From Durusdinium trenchii (lineage: Eukaryota > Sar > Dinophyceae > Suessiales > Symbiodiniaceae): a stretch of DNA of 64,000 bases. Of this stretch, positions 10,417-22,200 are shown in pieces; the stretch's first letter is position 1, and each line of letters begins with the position of its first letter. The DNA is taken from positions 1,125,709 to 1,189,708 of the forward strand of contig CAXAMN010003002.1 in NCBI GenBank assembly GCA_963970005.1. The letters are read 5' to 3'. The notes beneath the pieces are model-generated. The model was not told where the DNA came from. It did no database searches and worked only from the letters and a program-made list of their open reading frames with translations. Both the position numbers and the translations under genes were made by a program.

Positions 10417-13400
10417 CAGCGGCTAGCAATGAGGCCCTGTGTTCTAGCAAGCCTTGAGGTGGTCCAGCCAGCAAAACTTGGACTTGGCTGGGGCAGTTTG
10501 CACGTAAAGTCTTTCTTGAACCTCTTTGAATCACATCGAACATTTACAGCTGTCCTGCAAAACCATTTCTTGCACTCATACCCATATGACATAGACCATG
10601 CATCTTGGCTCTATCATCTATCAACTTGTGGGATTTGCTAGACAATATATCTTAAGGATAGCGGCTATGATTAGTTGTAACTGGCGGCTGTTTCCATGCT
10701 CTTCCTCAAGCAATTTGTTCTTTTGGGCTCCTTCTTGCCGAAAGCTATTCCATGAAGTGGAGATTGTGAGGGTTTGCGAGGATATCATATCCACAGATAT
10801 CCACAGTTCGGAAGTTCATCCGAATGAACCTCAAAACCACCAGCAGAATCCTCAAGTCTTCCTATCATCCACCTTCCATAGATATCATACATCCATTTCC
10901 TGCAATCAAACAAGTACACAACCAAAAACCCTTGTCTTATCTTAGGCCCTTGGTCCGTGCATTTTTCACACCACGCGTGTGCCGATCTCGCCCAGTGGGT
11001 CCGGCCGTTCCACCGCACCCATGACACCGCCCAAGTCGCTTCCAAAGAGGTTGCTGCCCCAGTTCCAGGGTGCTCTTCCAGCAGGTGGGCCTCGCTGGAA
11101 ACGGGGTGGTGGAGCAGACATCTGCGTCAAGTTTCAGTTGCTACGGTTTGTGGGGGCTCCTCATGTGGGAAGAAACTCAGAAAAAGACTATATACTTAAG
11201 GACCATGCACCCTAGGTTTAACTTGCAAAAAACTGTAGCTTCTGGCTTGTTTTTGACTGGGGAACTTTGATGCCCCTTCAGATTATTACTATTGTTCCCT
11301 CTAAATCACCAGCCAGTCAGGGTTCGATTCGAGGAGTATGGCTCCCAGGTTGTGGTGAGCAACGTTGGCCATGAAAGGGCCAAGCACATGGAACTGCCAT
11401 GAGAAACTATATATCGCGGACCTTGGACCGCGCTGTGCACGGCATTCCGCAGTGCTGAGATATTTGGAATTGCTGTGAGGCCCTGTAGTGCCGTACAATT
11501 CGGGGATGGTCTGATGTTCAAATGATCCGGCAAGAGTTGTTCAGCCTGCTCCACGAATCATACACGAGCCCCGGCTGAATTGGTGAAAGTGGTTCCACAA
11601 AACACATCCTGAGTTCATTGACTTCTCGCTGTGACATCCGGGCAACATGGAGAAACCTTCAGCTCTGAGACTGACCCAGACTGCACCCGATCCACGTTCT
11701 CACAATGGACATCACATCGCCACCATCTCTCACCCAGTGAGTGTTGAGGCGGATGCAGGTGAAGATTTGGAGAGTATTGAGTAAATTGAACGTAGTCGTT
11801 CCCTGGGGGAAAAGCAATCGTTTTTCTTGACTCTTACCTTTTTGGCAGGGCTCTGACAATACGGGACGAGTCTTTAATTGGTGTACACTATTGTTAGCAT
11901 GGTTGTCAAGCATGGTTGTCCGAAGCATCTGCAAAACTCAGGCTACACTGTCAGCAACTCTCACTGTAAAAACTGAACAAATGTTTCAGCACCATGCCGA
12001 CTTCAAAGTGGACAGGTCCCCCCAAGTGAGTCTTTGCATACGTAGGTCATCGTTTGTGTTTTAAATGATGTGTGAAAGGTTTCTATCGTTTCAAGGGCTA
12101 AACTCGACGAACACTCAAAAAGCAAACAAACAGCCAAGGGAACACACATGCCATGCACTTATCATGTCACATTACCGTTTCTGTTATATAAAGATCGATC
12201 TGTTTCAGCTTTTATCATGTCCTTAGGTGTCTCAGCAATTCCGGACCTGGGGACGCCTGGATATTGGTTAAAAACAAAATCAGCACATCTAGTTAAGTTA
12301 AATCTAACTAATAGTATATTTATATGATTAAGGTAATTGAAGCCTGGGGGTTCTTTGAATGTCCAATCTCCTGCTCCAGCACTGGTCTCTCTTCCTCCCC
12401 TCCTGCCGGCATCAACTCCCGCCTGCTGACGGCCCCGTACAGGGCGAATCCACGGGCTCGGGTCGGCCCTGTGGAAGAAGGCACAGTGGGGGAACTGGAA
12501 GTGTTGTTCCAAATAAAAACACCTCAGGTGAAGCTCCAAAGCTAATTAGCCGAGCTGAGGCAAGGCCACACACCTGGAACAAGGACACCCATGCCAACTC
12601 AATATGGATCCTGAATGGATCCTGAACACTTCTCTTTCTCAAGGAACATCCTCTTCTTCTTCAGGGTCTGTTTTGTTTATTTGCGTTTTTGTTCAGGTCT
12701 TCCACTGCCGCGTCTCAGAACGCCGGTGTCTAACATCCCATGTCATCCCATGTCATCCCGGACCTCTGGCTTCGTCCAGGTGGGGAAGATGGGACATCGC
12801 CAGGGTCGCCAGGGGGCTGGTACATCCTGTCGCACCGCACCGTTTGTTTTCTTTCAACAGCTTTGAACATGCCAGTTCAATCCAGTTCAACTGTCTCTCT
12901 CTCTCTCTCTCTGCCTTTGTTTCAGTGTGTTCCGTCTGCTTTATGGGTCACCTTTGGGACAGGTCACCCACCTCTTGGCTTCCAGGTCACGATGCCATGG
13001 TGCGGCTCGCCCACATGTACCCACTCTCACCGTTGCGGCTCGCTCCTCGGGCGGCACGTGAGCCCGGTGCGTGCCGTGCACCGGTGCACCGCCCCGTGGC
13101 ACGCGCGGCGGCACCGGTGGCGGCGAGCCGTGGTCGCGTTCGGCCTGGTGGGACTCCGTTCGGCGGAAGCACCGGTGCCGGGGGCCATTCGAGACGAAGG
13201 GCTTCAGACCACTGGACTGTGGTTGATCAATCGAGATATGGAGTGGGTGGCGTGCACTGATTCAACAATGCGATGTCGCGGCGGCAAGAAAGTCATACAG
13301 GTACGGGCCGATAGAAAACTGTAAGATTATGATTGCAAAACTGCGTCGCATCACAAATGGAAAGGTATCAGAAAGGCAAAGAGATTAAATTATATACTTT

Positions 13401-13903
13401 GGCTCTCAGCATTCTTCCATATTCTCCCCACGCGCAGGTGTTCACCGGTTTTCACGTCTGAAAAGCACCGAAGGACACCAAGCAGTCTTAGTCCGAGTCC
13501 GTGTCCCCCTTTCTAAGTTGCCACACCATTTGCGGATCCTTCGCAAGTCCACCACTGCCACAACAAGACACTTACTGCAAAAGTGTCTTCCTCCATCCGC
13601 CCCAGCATGTGATGTGATTGCCACTTGCAAATCCCAAGGTCCAATCACTGCAGTAGTTTCTGTATAATTTGTCTTATATTAGTGATGCAGGGGGCTGCTT
13701 CAACCTTCAAACCTCTGCATTCTTCCCAAGTCTCTGCTTCAACTCCTCATAGAAGCTCAACGTCCCGTGTCCACCGAAACAATGGGAGGTCATTTGCAAA
13801 ATTATAGAACAACCAAACATATATGAGTCATATGAGTTCATGACCTTCATTGGATCCCCCATCTCGATCCGACCGATCGGAACCCAAATCCGACCCGGTG
13901 AGC
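10417..13903. other. No supported gene; candidate plus exon near 11.02-11.13 kb and a GC-rich island
   Basis: A plus reading at about 11020-11135 is Pro/Arg/Gly-rich and ends in KFQ before a possible intron; it is plausible but unsupported. A (TC)n run lies at 12892-12913. The GC-rich island at about 12990-13200 holds several CACCGGTGC-type palindromes and is open in several frames on both strands, which GC richness alone can explain. GGTTCGATTC at 11321-11330 resembles a tRNA B box, but no cloverleaf surrounds it. Confidence 0.35.
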
Positions 13904-14042
13904 CCAGCGTGGCCTCACGCTTCCGGCGTTCCTCCGCGAGCTCGCGCTTCCGCTGCTCCCAAAGGCCCTTGCTCCACTCCGGCGGCATGGGCGGCGGCGC
14001 CGGCTGCCTCAGGCGGAGGTGGTGTAGCAACGAAGCCTTCAC
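13904..14042 (-). CDS. Probable exon with a charged coiled-coil segment
   Basis: The minus strand reads a Pro-rich stretch followed by the core PPEWSKGLWEQRKRELAEE, a run of Arg, Lys, Glu and Leu typical of a charged helix or coiled coil. Third codon positions are almost all G or C, as in other probable exons here. The low-coordinate end fits a GC-type donor (CTGG|GC). The upstream end is unresolved. Neighbouring exons of the same gene were not found, and the protein is not recognised. The alternative minus frame gives an Ala/Pro-rich chain and is less convincing. Confidence 0.5.
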
Positions 14043-17000
14043 TTAAAGGCTGATCGAAACAAACCCAAAGCATCTTTCGCTTGGTGGCAGGTGGGGCTGA
14101 GTCCTACCTTGAAACTTTACGGCTTTTCTTCATAGTCCTCGATAGTCCACCTGGGGACTGTATGGAAAAGGATGCATGTGGCAAGGGCTCACAAAACAGG
14201 ACGCATGGGGCATTCTGTAAGCCAAAACATCAACATTGACATGATGCTGGCCTGGCAATCCACATTAGTCAATTGTGAAGCCCAATTCATCGGCACAAAA
14301 CACATCAGGGTCCAGGGTCCAACTCTTCTCATTTCGATATTTGATGGTTGGCAAGGCTTAAAAGGCCATAATCAAGCAATATTTCAACCGCTACGTTCCT
14401 CAACTGGACTCTGAAAAAGAATGGACCCCTGTATTTGACGATTTAGCCTCCAGCCAGTAGTAGGCTAGTAGGGAATATTGGAGCTCAACACCTATATAGG
14501 TCTGCTACCAACTCATGGCCTTAGTAACACCTTTGCGTTGGGCACTTTGTGGTCACATCTTGCACAAGCCAACTTCTGAGATTCGTGACTCACAGGTCTC
14601 TCAGGCGGTGCAGCTCCAAAAACACATATATAGCCTTATATAGCACTAAAGCACAAGTATATACCAATATCGGTAAACTACAAGTAATTATCTGTGTGTA
14701 AACCATGTTGGACGCATCCACCAAACAATATTCAAAATTCAAAACAATCAAACATATCACAGCATCGCCCGGCACGAGACCCGTGTGCTCGCGACAAAGC
14801 AGCTCTTTGAATGGCGAAGGGTAGGAGGGAGTTGGCGGCCTGTATCACAGTTGCAGAAATTCTTGCATGAATCTAAACAAAAAGGAACGTCAATCGAGTT
14901 CATTGACTTGTTACGTAGGCGGTATACTGTGTATATATATATATAAAACTACAGTTTGGCAATGTTTTCGTTGTTCACCCCAATGTCGTCCACAAATCAC
15001 ACTGACAAACACTGTCATTGACGCACAATAGGTAACACGGGTGTGTGTGTGTGTGTGCGGGTGCATATGCTGATGCTGCTTGTGAGCATGTCCATGCTGA
15101 TACTTGGTAATGCCCAGTCAGGTTTGGCGCCCACTTTTCTTGGGCGGGACATTCTATCTTAAGGACGCTGTGAACGTTCCAAAATGAATCAAGTTGGCCG
15201 AGAAAAAGCAACAGGACTGCCACTCTAGCTTCAACCAGTGCAAGCTCAATCCATAGCTGAGAAGCCAAGCCCCTGTTTGAAGCTGTACATTCTGTGAAAC
15301 GATACGTCTCGGACATTTCCAACTCGAGGTCGAGAAGGATACCGGACACATTCGCCAAGGGTACTGTAAGAGTAACTCTCGTGCAAGGCACGGTTCTGTT
15401 GCATGCGCCTGGCACTGTCAATGGTCTCCGCGTCTTGCTTTGGAAGTGCTGCCTCCTGGCGATGCTCATGATTAAAGCAAGCAAGATCAAAAACGACTCT
15501 ACGCTGCAGCTCAGGAGAAAAAACTCCATGAGTTCCGGCTGAACTCTTATATAAGCGTATAATACGCACCCCATCGGGTCCCTTGGATTCCAACCTCTTC
15601 CAACATGTCCACCATCACCACGCTACCGTACGAACCCATTCACAACAGCACAAGCACCCCGTTCCGGCTCCTGCCACCGCTCCCGTTCCCGCTCCGCGCG
15701 CGCTGCACGGGCTTTGCGGCGTTCTAGGACCTGGGAACGCTCCTAACACCCAAAGTCAAGGGGGTGAGATTGTTAGATGAACATGATTGAACCTCCAAAA
15801 GTCTATTGGTCTTAATTTAAATTCATTTATATATCTTGTGTGGCAGCTTGGCAGACTGGCAACGCAAACAAATGCATTGAAACACATTGAAAAAACACAC
15901 ACACACACGTATGTATATATATATACATAGACAAACTGTGTTTTGCACTTCATCCAGCAATGGCTAGGAGGACTAGTCAACGGCCTTTGGATAACTGCAC
16001 TTCAGCTTGGTAACTCCAACCACAAAACTGCAATGCCAGAAGCATCCCTCAGTCCAGCAACAGAAGGAGCAACACCGCAGATTTCACTCAGCAAACAGCA
16101 TCCAATGGCGAGTGAAGGACTGAACACCACACCAGCGATGTCATACTGAGATCCCCAGCCACACTTTCAAAGGGCGTCAAATGCGTCTCCTGGCATTCCA
16201 TGCGCCAGATTGCGATTCAGCCGGCCCTCTGGCCAATCTTCCCACCCACCCGCCTGTCTTTAGCAATGAATTATGAAGGGAATAACATTTAGCATAACAC
16301 CATGATACAACAATAACCCCCAAACACAGGTGCATCATCAGGCATCTGCACCATGTCGGAACAGTCGGTGACTCCAACAGACATAGACCGTTCTTTCACG
16401 GGATCCAAACTCATCAGCGACGGAGGTCCAACGGACACATGATAGGAACCAAATAGCCTTGCACTGTTTTCAACATAGCACACCGGATATAACTGTACAC
16501 CTATACTTTACATGTGATGAGGGATCGATTAAACAATTCCAGAGGTCCCGCGCGCTCATTACATGTGTGTGTAGCTAGATGTCTTGCATGCAAAGGCAGG
16601 TTCAGGTTTTCACGTTTGACACGTTGAATATGCTCAAGTGGCAGTTGGGCGCAAAACTACACACCTAATCGAACCTCGGGAGTAGCTGGAAATAAGGAAA
16701 CATTGACCCGCGGCAAGGTCTTTGTATGGGTTTTAAGACACATGCTCAACAAATTTTGGTATAGCTGAAGGACAGCTCGGAGCTTGGACTGACTGGCTCA
16801 AAGATCGTCTTTCCCAGAACGCTTCACATGGCGCTGTGGAAAACACACCACACATAAGCAAGCAGCATTGCGGCCCAAATAGGCGCACATGACGACCCAT
16901 CCCTGCCTCCGAGTTTGAAGCAAGGGAGCTTTTGGAAAGACCCCTCCGCATGTCTGGAGCACCTGCAGGAGAAACAGGTGCCGGTCGTCTGAACAGTAAC

Positions 17001-18289
17001 ACATTTTTGTTTGCGAGGAGCCATTTGGGCCGGTGGAGGGGCCAAACCGAGGTCGGGAACACCTTTTTTCAAAGGGAGCGCCTGTGCTTTCGGCCTGCTG
17101 CGCTGACACTGCGGCAGCCGCAGCTTGTTGTACTAGTGAAGGCCTCAGGGGTAGTGAGGTGGGAACATATGGGAATGGCCTTGTGCCTCTAGTCCAGGGA
17201 AGTAGATGTTGGACCATTTCAAGGGGATCGGACAACAAATTGATGGTTGTTGGCATGTTATTGTGTTATTTGGTTGTATACTGAATTGTTGTTGTATTTG
17301 TGGTATTCATAGTTTCATATATTTAATTTTTGAGTCATACTAAAAAGAACCAGATATTCAACTTGATGTAAAGTGCTCCAGTAATATCCAGTCCGCTTCT
17401 TTATTGAAAGCACTTGTCCGGTGCTTGTTTGGTGCTTATTAATTGAAGTATATTGACGTACTTGGGTATTCCCGACATATTGAAGTTCAAGGGGTGCCCA
17501 GTGGATTGGCACAAACCACAAAGTGGGTCAGGCGATCTCTTGACCTACTCGTTGGACAAACTCTTCTCGAAACGGGGGCTCCGCAGTGAAGATGATACAT
17601 CAACATATAACAATACATAAACTGGATGACCTGGTCATGGATCAGCTTATGGAAGCAAACAGAAACCACAAAACAAACAACACTCATTCATTCGGCTAAC
17701 CTCACCTCCACAAACTTCCCCAGCAGTCCCAGCAACTTGGGAGCTGAAGCACAGAGGATGATCCAAATGGAGGCGCTTTCTGGTCCAAATATTGCCTTTT
17801 GTACAGTAAAATCTATACTGTATATGACTGATATATACTATATAATATATACCGTATCTGTTCAAGAGCCTTCCTTTTGCGGCCTCAAATCCTTCCACGT
17901 CTTCACCGACGTCACTCGAGGTCGAAGACGCCAGTGGTTGATGTCCGGCGAGCTCCGGGCCTTTGGCACAACATGGCCAGCATTTGATGAGGGTTATATG
18001 GGCACGAAGCTGAGGAATGCTGAGGATACACTCAACAAAAACGACAAGGCACACCTCGAGGGTGGAGGATTGTGTGTGTCCGGATTCTCCCTTTCTTGAG
18101 TCAATTGAGGCTCTCCATGTACTGAACTGATCCTCTTCTAATTTAGAAAAGCTACTTTGACATAACTAGTTTTGGAGGCTTCAGCGTCCACGAGGCCCTC
18201 AATTCGATCTGTTTCTGCCACAATGGCTGCCACAAGGTCCTCAAATGTTGTTCCACTGCAGCCTCCGCTTCACTGAAAAGTCACTTCCT
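14043..18289. other. No supported gene; microsatellites and long open frames of unclear meaning
   Basis: Contains (TA)n at about 14934-14945, (GT)n at 15041-15058, (CA)n at 15894-15910 and (TA)n at 15914-15926. A minus frame is open for about 199 codons (14975-15574) and another for about 152 (16798-17256), but neither shows a domain, a splice pattern or a paralogue. A 40-codon plus frame starts at 15605 and ends at 15727. The region 17290-17900 is AT-rich and intron-like. Confidence 0.35.
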
Positions 18290-18352
18290 CTACCACTTCT
18301 CAGCCTCACCCTTCTGGCGCTTCAGTTGGCCATAGTTGGACACCGCTTCTGC
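18290..18352 (-). CDS. Probable terminal exon of an unidentified gene
   Basis: The minus strand shows a pyrimidine-rich tract ending ACGCAG, then 21 codons beginning AEAVSNYGQLKRQ and ending at TAG (18290-18292). The AG|G acceptor is the same type seen at nearly every exon of the neighbouring gene pair. A hydrophobic to Cys/Arg-rich minus reading at about 18390-18640 may contain the preceding exon. It lies about 600 bp downstream of gene 1 on the same strand, as expected for a same-strand dinoflagellate gene row. Function unknown. Confidence 0.5.
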   Translation of the reverse strand, partial: AEAVSNYGQLKRQKGEAEKW

Positions 18353-18959
18353 CTGCGTGGGGGGAAGAAAGACCCTCCGACCAGCCGCTAAGCCGCGCGA
18401 CAACGCGTGGCATGGCGCTGTGTGACCAGGCGGCTTGACCTGACCTGCGTTCCTTTTCCCCTGAGCGCCGCTTCCCTGTACATGAAGTAACGGCACTTGG
18501 AAATCTCAAATGCCAAAGCATCCGAACTTACTGAAATCTTGAGATGAACAGCGTCGAACAGCTCGACATGAGGACTAACAAACACTGAATTGCATCGATA
18601 CTGCTCAATGGAAGTAGGGTGATTCCGGGCAAACACATAGCACGGCATAGCACGGCTCTAGGAGCAGTTCTCACTAAGCTCCTGCATGCTTGTAAGGCAC
18701 GCCGCCCCTCCTGCAAGACTGGGGTTGTGAAATCGGCAACACCAAACTCCAGTCCTGGCGCTGTCACAAACAAAAAGCACCTCAATGCATCGCAAGCGAG
18801 GTAGACTTATATATTAACTTGATTAATTATCAATTCCAGTCAGCACATGATGCCACCCAACAGCCTGACAAATCAACTAATATAAATCAATGATATTCTT
18901 TTCTTGTGGCTTTGGACCCTACTCATTCACCCTAGGATGGCGACATGGCCAATGCGCTC

Positions 18960-19294
18960 CTACTCCGCGGCGCATTCTTGACAGAAGTCGATCTGACAAA
19001 AGTCGCAGCGGTAGAGCTGTGTACCTAGCCGTGGAAGTAAGGGATTCAGATGGAATCACAGGCACTGGAAGGGAAGTTCCTTCATTTTCCTATCGTCATA
19101 ATATGAAACATAATGCACAAAAGAATCTGACCAATATCACCTCTGCCCTTGTCTCAACACCATCATGCACTATCCTTCCTTCCTTCCCACGCACCCCAAT
19201 GCCTGAAGCGAAATGGCGCTCACAGCCGTCGCAGTTCCATCCCTTGGCGTATTCGCGGCCGAAGTTGGCCACCGTGCCCCGCGCCAGGCGCAAC
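18960..19294 (-). CDS. Gene 1 C-terminal zinc-binding module (exons 17-18)
   Basis: Exon 17 (19203-19294) carries KGWNCDGCERHF; exon 18 (18960-19024) carries YRCDFCQIDFCQEC and the stop. Together they give one Cys-x2-Cys pair with a nearby His, then Cys-x2-Cys-x4-Cys-x2-Cys, a ZZ- or C1-like zinc-binding arrangement. The intron is 178 bp, starts GC and ends AG|G, and splits a Gly codon at the same phase as in gene 2. Such fingers usually bind proteins rather than DNA; that role is inference. Confidence 0.85.
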
Positions 19295-22200
19295 CTCGCG
19301 AGCGTTTGAAGGTCCAGTTGCACTTCAGCGAGGTGTGGACGAATCGGATTGAATCCAGGCGGTTGACCTGACCTTATAGAAAAAGCACCGATCAGTTTCT
19401 GGAAAAAGTTTGCGAAGGGGTTGTTTGCTTGCAGTCACTTATATTAAGCTTATAGTTGTCAATCCCAGTCTTTACTCTTAGCCGTCAAAAGTCCTGGTCC
19501 GAGCACGGATCAGCAGCAACCAGTTCATCCAGCCAGTAGCTAAAATCTAGCTTCTCTTCAGCCATCACGAAATGTCAAAATCACAGTAGTGCTACGACCC
19601 TTCCAAGTCCTCCAGATGGTGCTCCAGATCCCCCCCTTACGAACAGCAACGCCACACGGGAATCTACATGTAACTTTAAAGGTCGAACTTTGGAAAGCAA
19701 GAATTCCTCTATTCCTCGCCTGCGGACCCTACGCATTTGACGCCGTACCGGGACCTTTCCAGCGTGATTGCAGATCGGATCGTTCTGCAAAGCTCCACTC
19801 AGCGGTTTCCAAGAGCGATATAATGAAGTATATATATATAATTATAGAGTTCGGAAGTTCGGAGTGAGATTGTTCTGTTTCTTGACCTTAGAGCTCTCAA
19901 ATCCCTCTTCGAGATCAGTTCACAGGTGACGTTGGCAATAAGATTCAGTCCATTCCTTCATGTCCAATTTAATTAAGGAACTGTCCCAGGTGAGGGCAAT
20001 CAAGCGCTTTGTACACCTCGGCTTTGCACTTCGCAGGTCATTTATTGCACCAAGCCAGGCCAGCAATGCTTCGAAGCATCCAAACACCAAGTCCAGGATT
20101 GCAAATCACAGGTTGACAATTCAGCATGTTTTTATTGAGATTCACAAGTCAAAGCAGCTCTCTCAGCTGCGAGCAACATACCAAGGCAACATGCACAAAC
20201 TGATCAAACGCATGGCTTACCATGTTGGAAAGGTTCGCAAGGTCAACCTGATACTTGTTTTGTGCTGCATTGGATGTCAGGTTCAAAGCAGCAGCATCAG
20301 GCAAACAATCACTTCACTTCTTTGAGCAATGAATACTATACCTGAAAAGTGTTTGAATGTAAGAATTGCCTGCAGTCCTTTGCACAAGTCAAAATCACAC
20401 CACCGCGGTGCAGCAAGCAAAAGGGTGATTCGGCCAAACAATGCCCCGGCACGTTGCGGTTGCGCCGAAAGAAAGCGAGGGCGTTGCCTTCAGAGTGGCC
20501 CGCCAGCCTCTCCTTTCGCGGAGTGGACTCTACCTGCGTGGGTCTTAAGAAACTGCTCCAGCTCGGCACACCGATTGACCACTGGAACAACAAAAGTCTT
20601 GCACCTGGAAAGATTCACATGGAGTGGCTTTCAGGTCCATGCTCCAGGGTGTAAGTGTAAATATGCAAGTATCAAGCAATGGTTGCAAAATGTTGCAAAG
20701 CCACCCTGCCTGTGAGAGGACAAAGGACACTGTGCATTCATCGTGGATACCCAAATCGCCTTCAGCATCAGCTTCGTATGTAAATGGCTCAGGGAACACA
20801 CGACGAGACAATGAACCTCCGTGGCCTGCGCAATGGCCCCCTGTGGCATGTTGAACCACTGTGCAGGCCCGGTGGCATGCTGCCTCTCTTCCAAAGACAA
20901 AATTGGCATTGCCCCTGCACAAAGTAGGAACTTGTCAAACACCTCACCCAAATCTTCCACTTCAGGCTCAAAAGGGGCGATCTCCTTCTTCCCTCGTCGC
21001 TAACTCAAAAGACCAAGGCGACCAAGGTGCCCAGAGTCTTAAAATCCAAGTCAGGTGAAAGAAGCTCACCGCCAAACACCAAGCCAATCTGCTGAAAATC
21101 CACACCTTGGACATTGCAAATCTTTTAAATTCCTGCGTGTGAGCCAAACAAAATAACAAGATGCAGTACCTAGCAGGTCCTTTCTCAACGCACTTTTGTG
21201 GTGCCAGGAATCTCCAGAATCCCAAAGCCCAATCACCAGGTACTGCTAGTAGTGGCGGGAGGGAGCATGCACAGCAACAACCCCAATACCCAATGGAAGG
21301 GACCTGCTGCGTGAGTGATCTTTGTGGATGTGTAGATTAGTATATTATATGATGTTGATTGATTTCTTGTGTTGCATGTTACAGTGTTGCGTATCCGCAG
21401 CAATATGGAATTGATGGTGGATGGGATGTATCTGAGCTTTCACTCAAAACCAGGTCCTGGCATCTTTGCAAACAAGCAGCTGAACACCTCTGCAACTGAT
21501 CTGCGCAAATGGACCAACAGTGAGCTTTCTCTGAACCCCGAGACGGTTCCTTAGCAGCTGGGCACCTTGTCAGCATCATCCCAATTTTTTTAGAAAAGGA
21601 CACCCGCAATTACAATATTCTTGCATTGGCTCGTGTCTGTATCAGCAGGTAGGGCCAGTCCATTGCACGCATTTGCCCCCCCCTTCGAAGCTTGCAACCA
21701 AAGTGGGGTCCATATCAAAGCAACTTTGGAAGAAAAAGCTAATGACATATCAATCAAAGCAAATCTGGAAGAAAAACCTGATTACATATCAATAAGCACA
21801 CAATTGCACAATTCATCTTTGCATGACACGAAGGCACCAACAGCGTACCCTGGTTGAAAGGTGCTGCTGCCATGGCTCGGCACTGTCCAGCCATGTTCAC
21901 CACTTGGATAGACAAAGGACCATGGAGGTTTGCAGTGCCCGTCCAGGTCCTTAGCAGTCAGGGTTTGGAAGCCTGGCATGCAGCGATGGGCGTTGCATCT
22001 AGGAGCACCCAGCCGCTAATCCCCAACGTGGGAATTGCACCAGCGGATATAAACAAGTTCTAGTTTCTGGAAATGCTGGACTGGAGAAACTGCCAAAAGT
22101 TGGACTGACCACACTGGGAGATGAGCATGAGTCGTTCAACCGCTTCTGAGGTTGCTAACGATCTATCCTATCATCACAGCAATTCACGCTTGTTTAGTTC

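Noticed and set aside
11321..11330. GGTTCGATTC as a tRNA B box
   Set aside because: No acceptor stem, anticodon arm or A box can be paired around it by eye.
13000..13200. GC-rich island as an exon
   Set aside because: Several frames on both strands are open, which the base composition alone explains; no splice site or paralogue selects one.
14975..15574. 199-codon minus frame as a gene
   Set aside because: It crosses the (GT)n/(CA)n tract at 15041-15058, has no domain, and long frames without meaning are common in this window.
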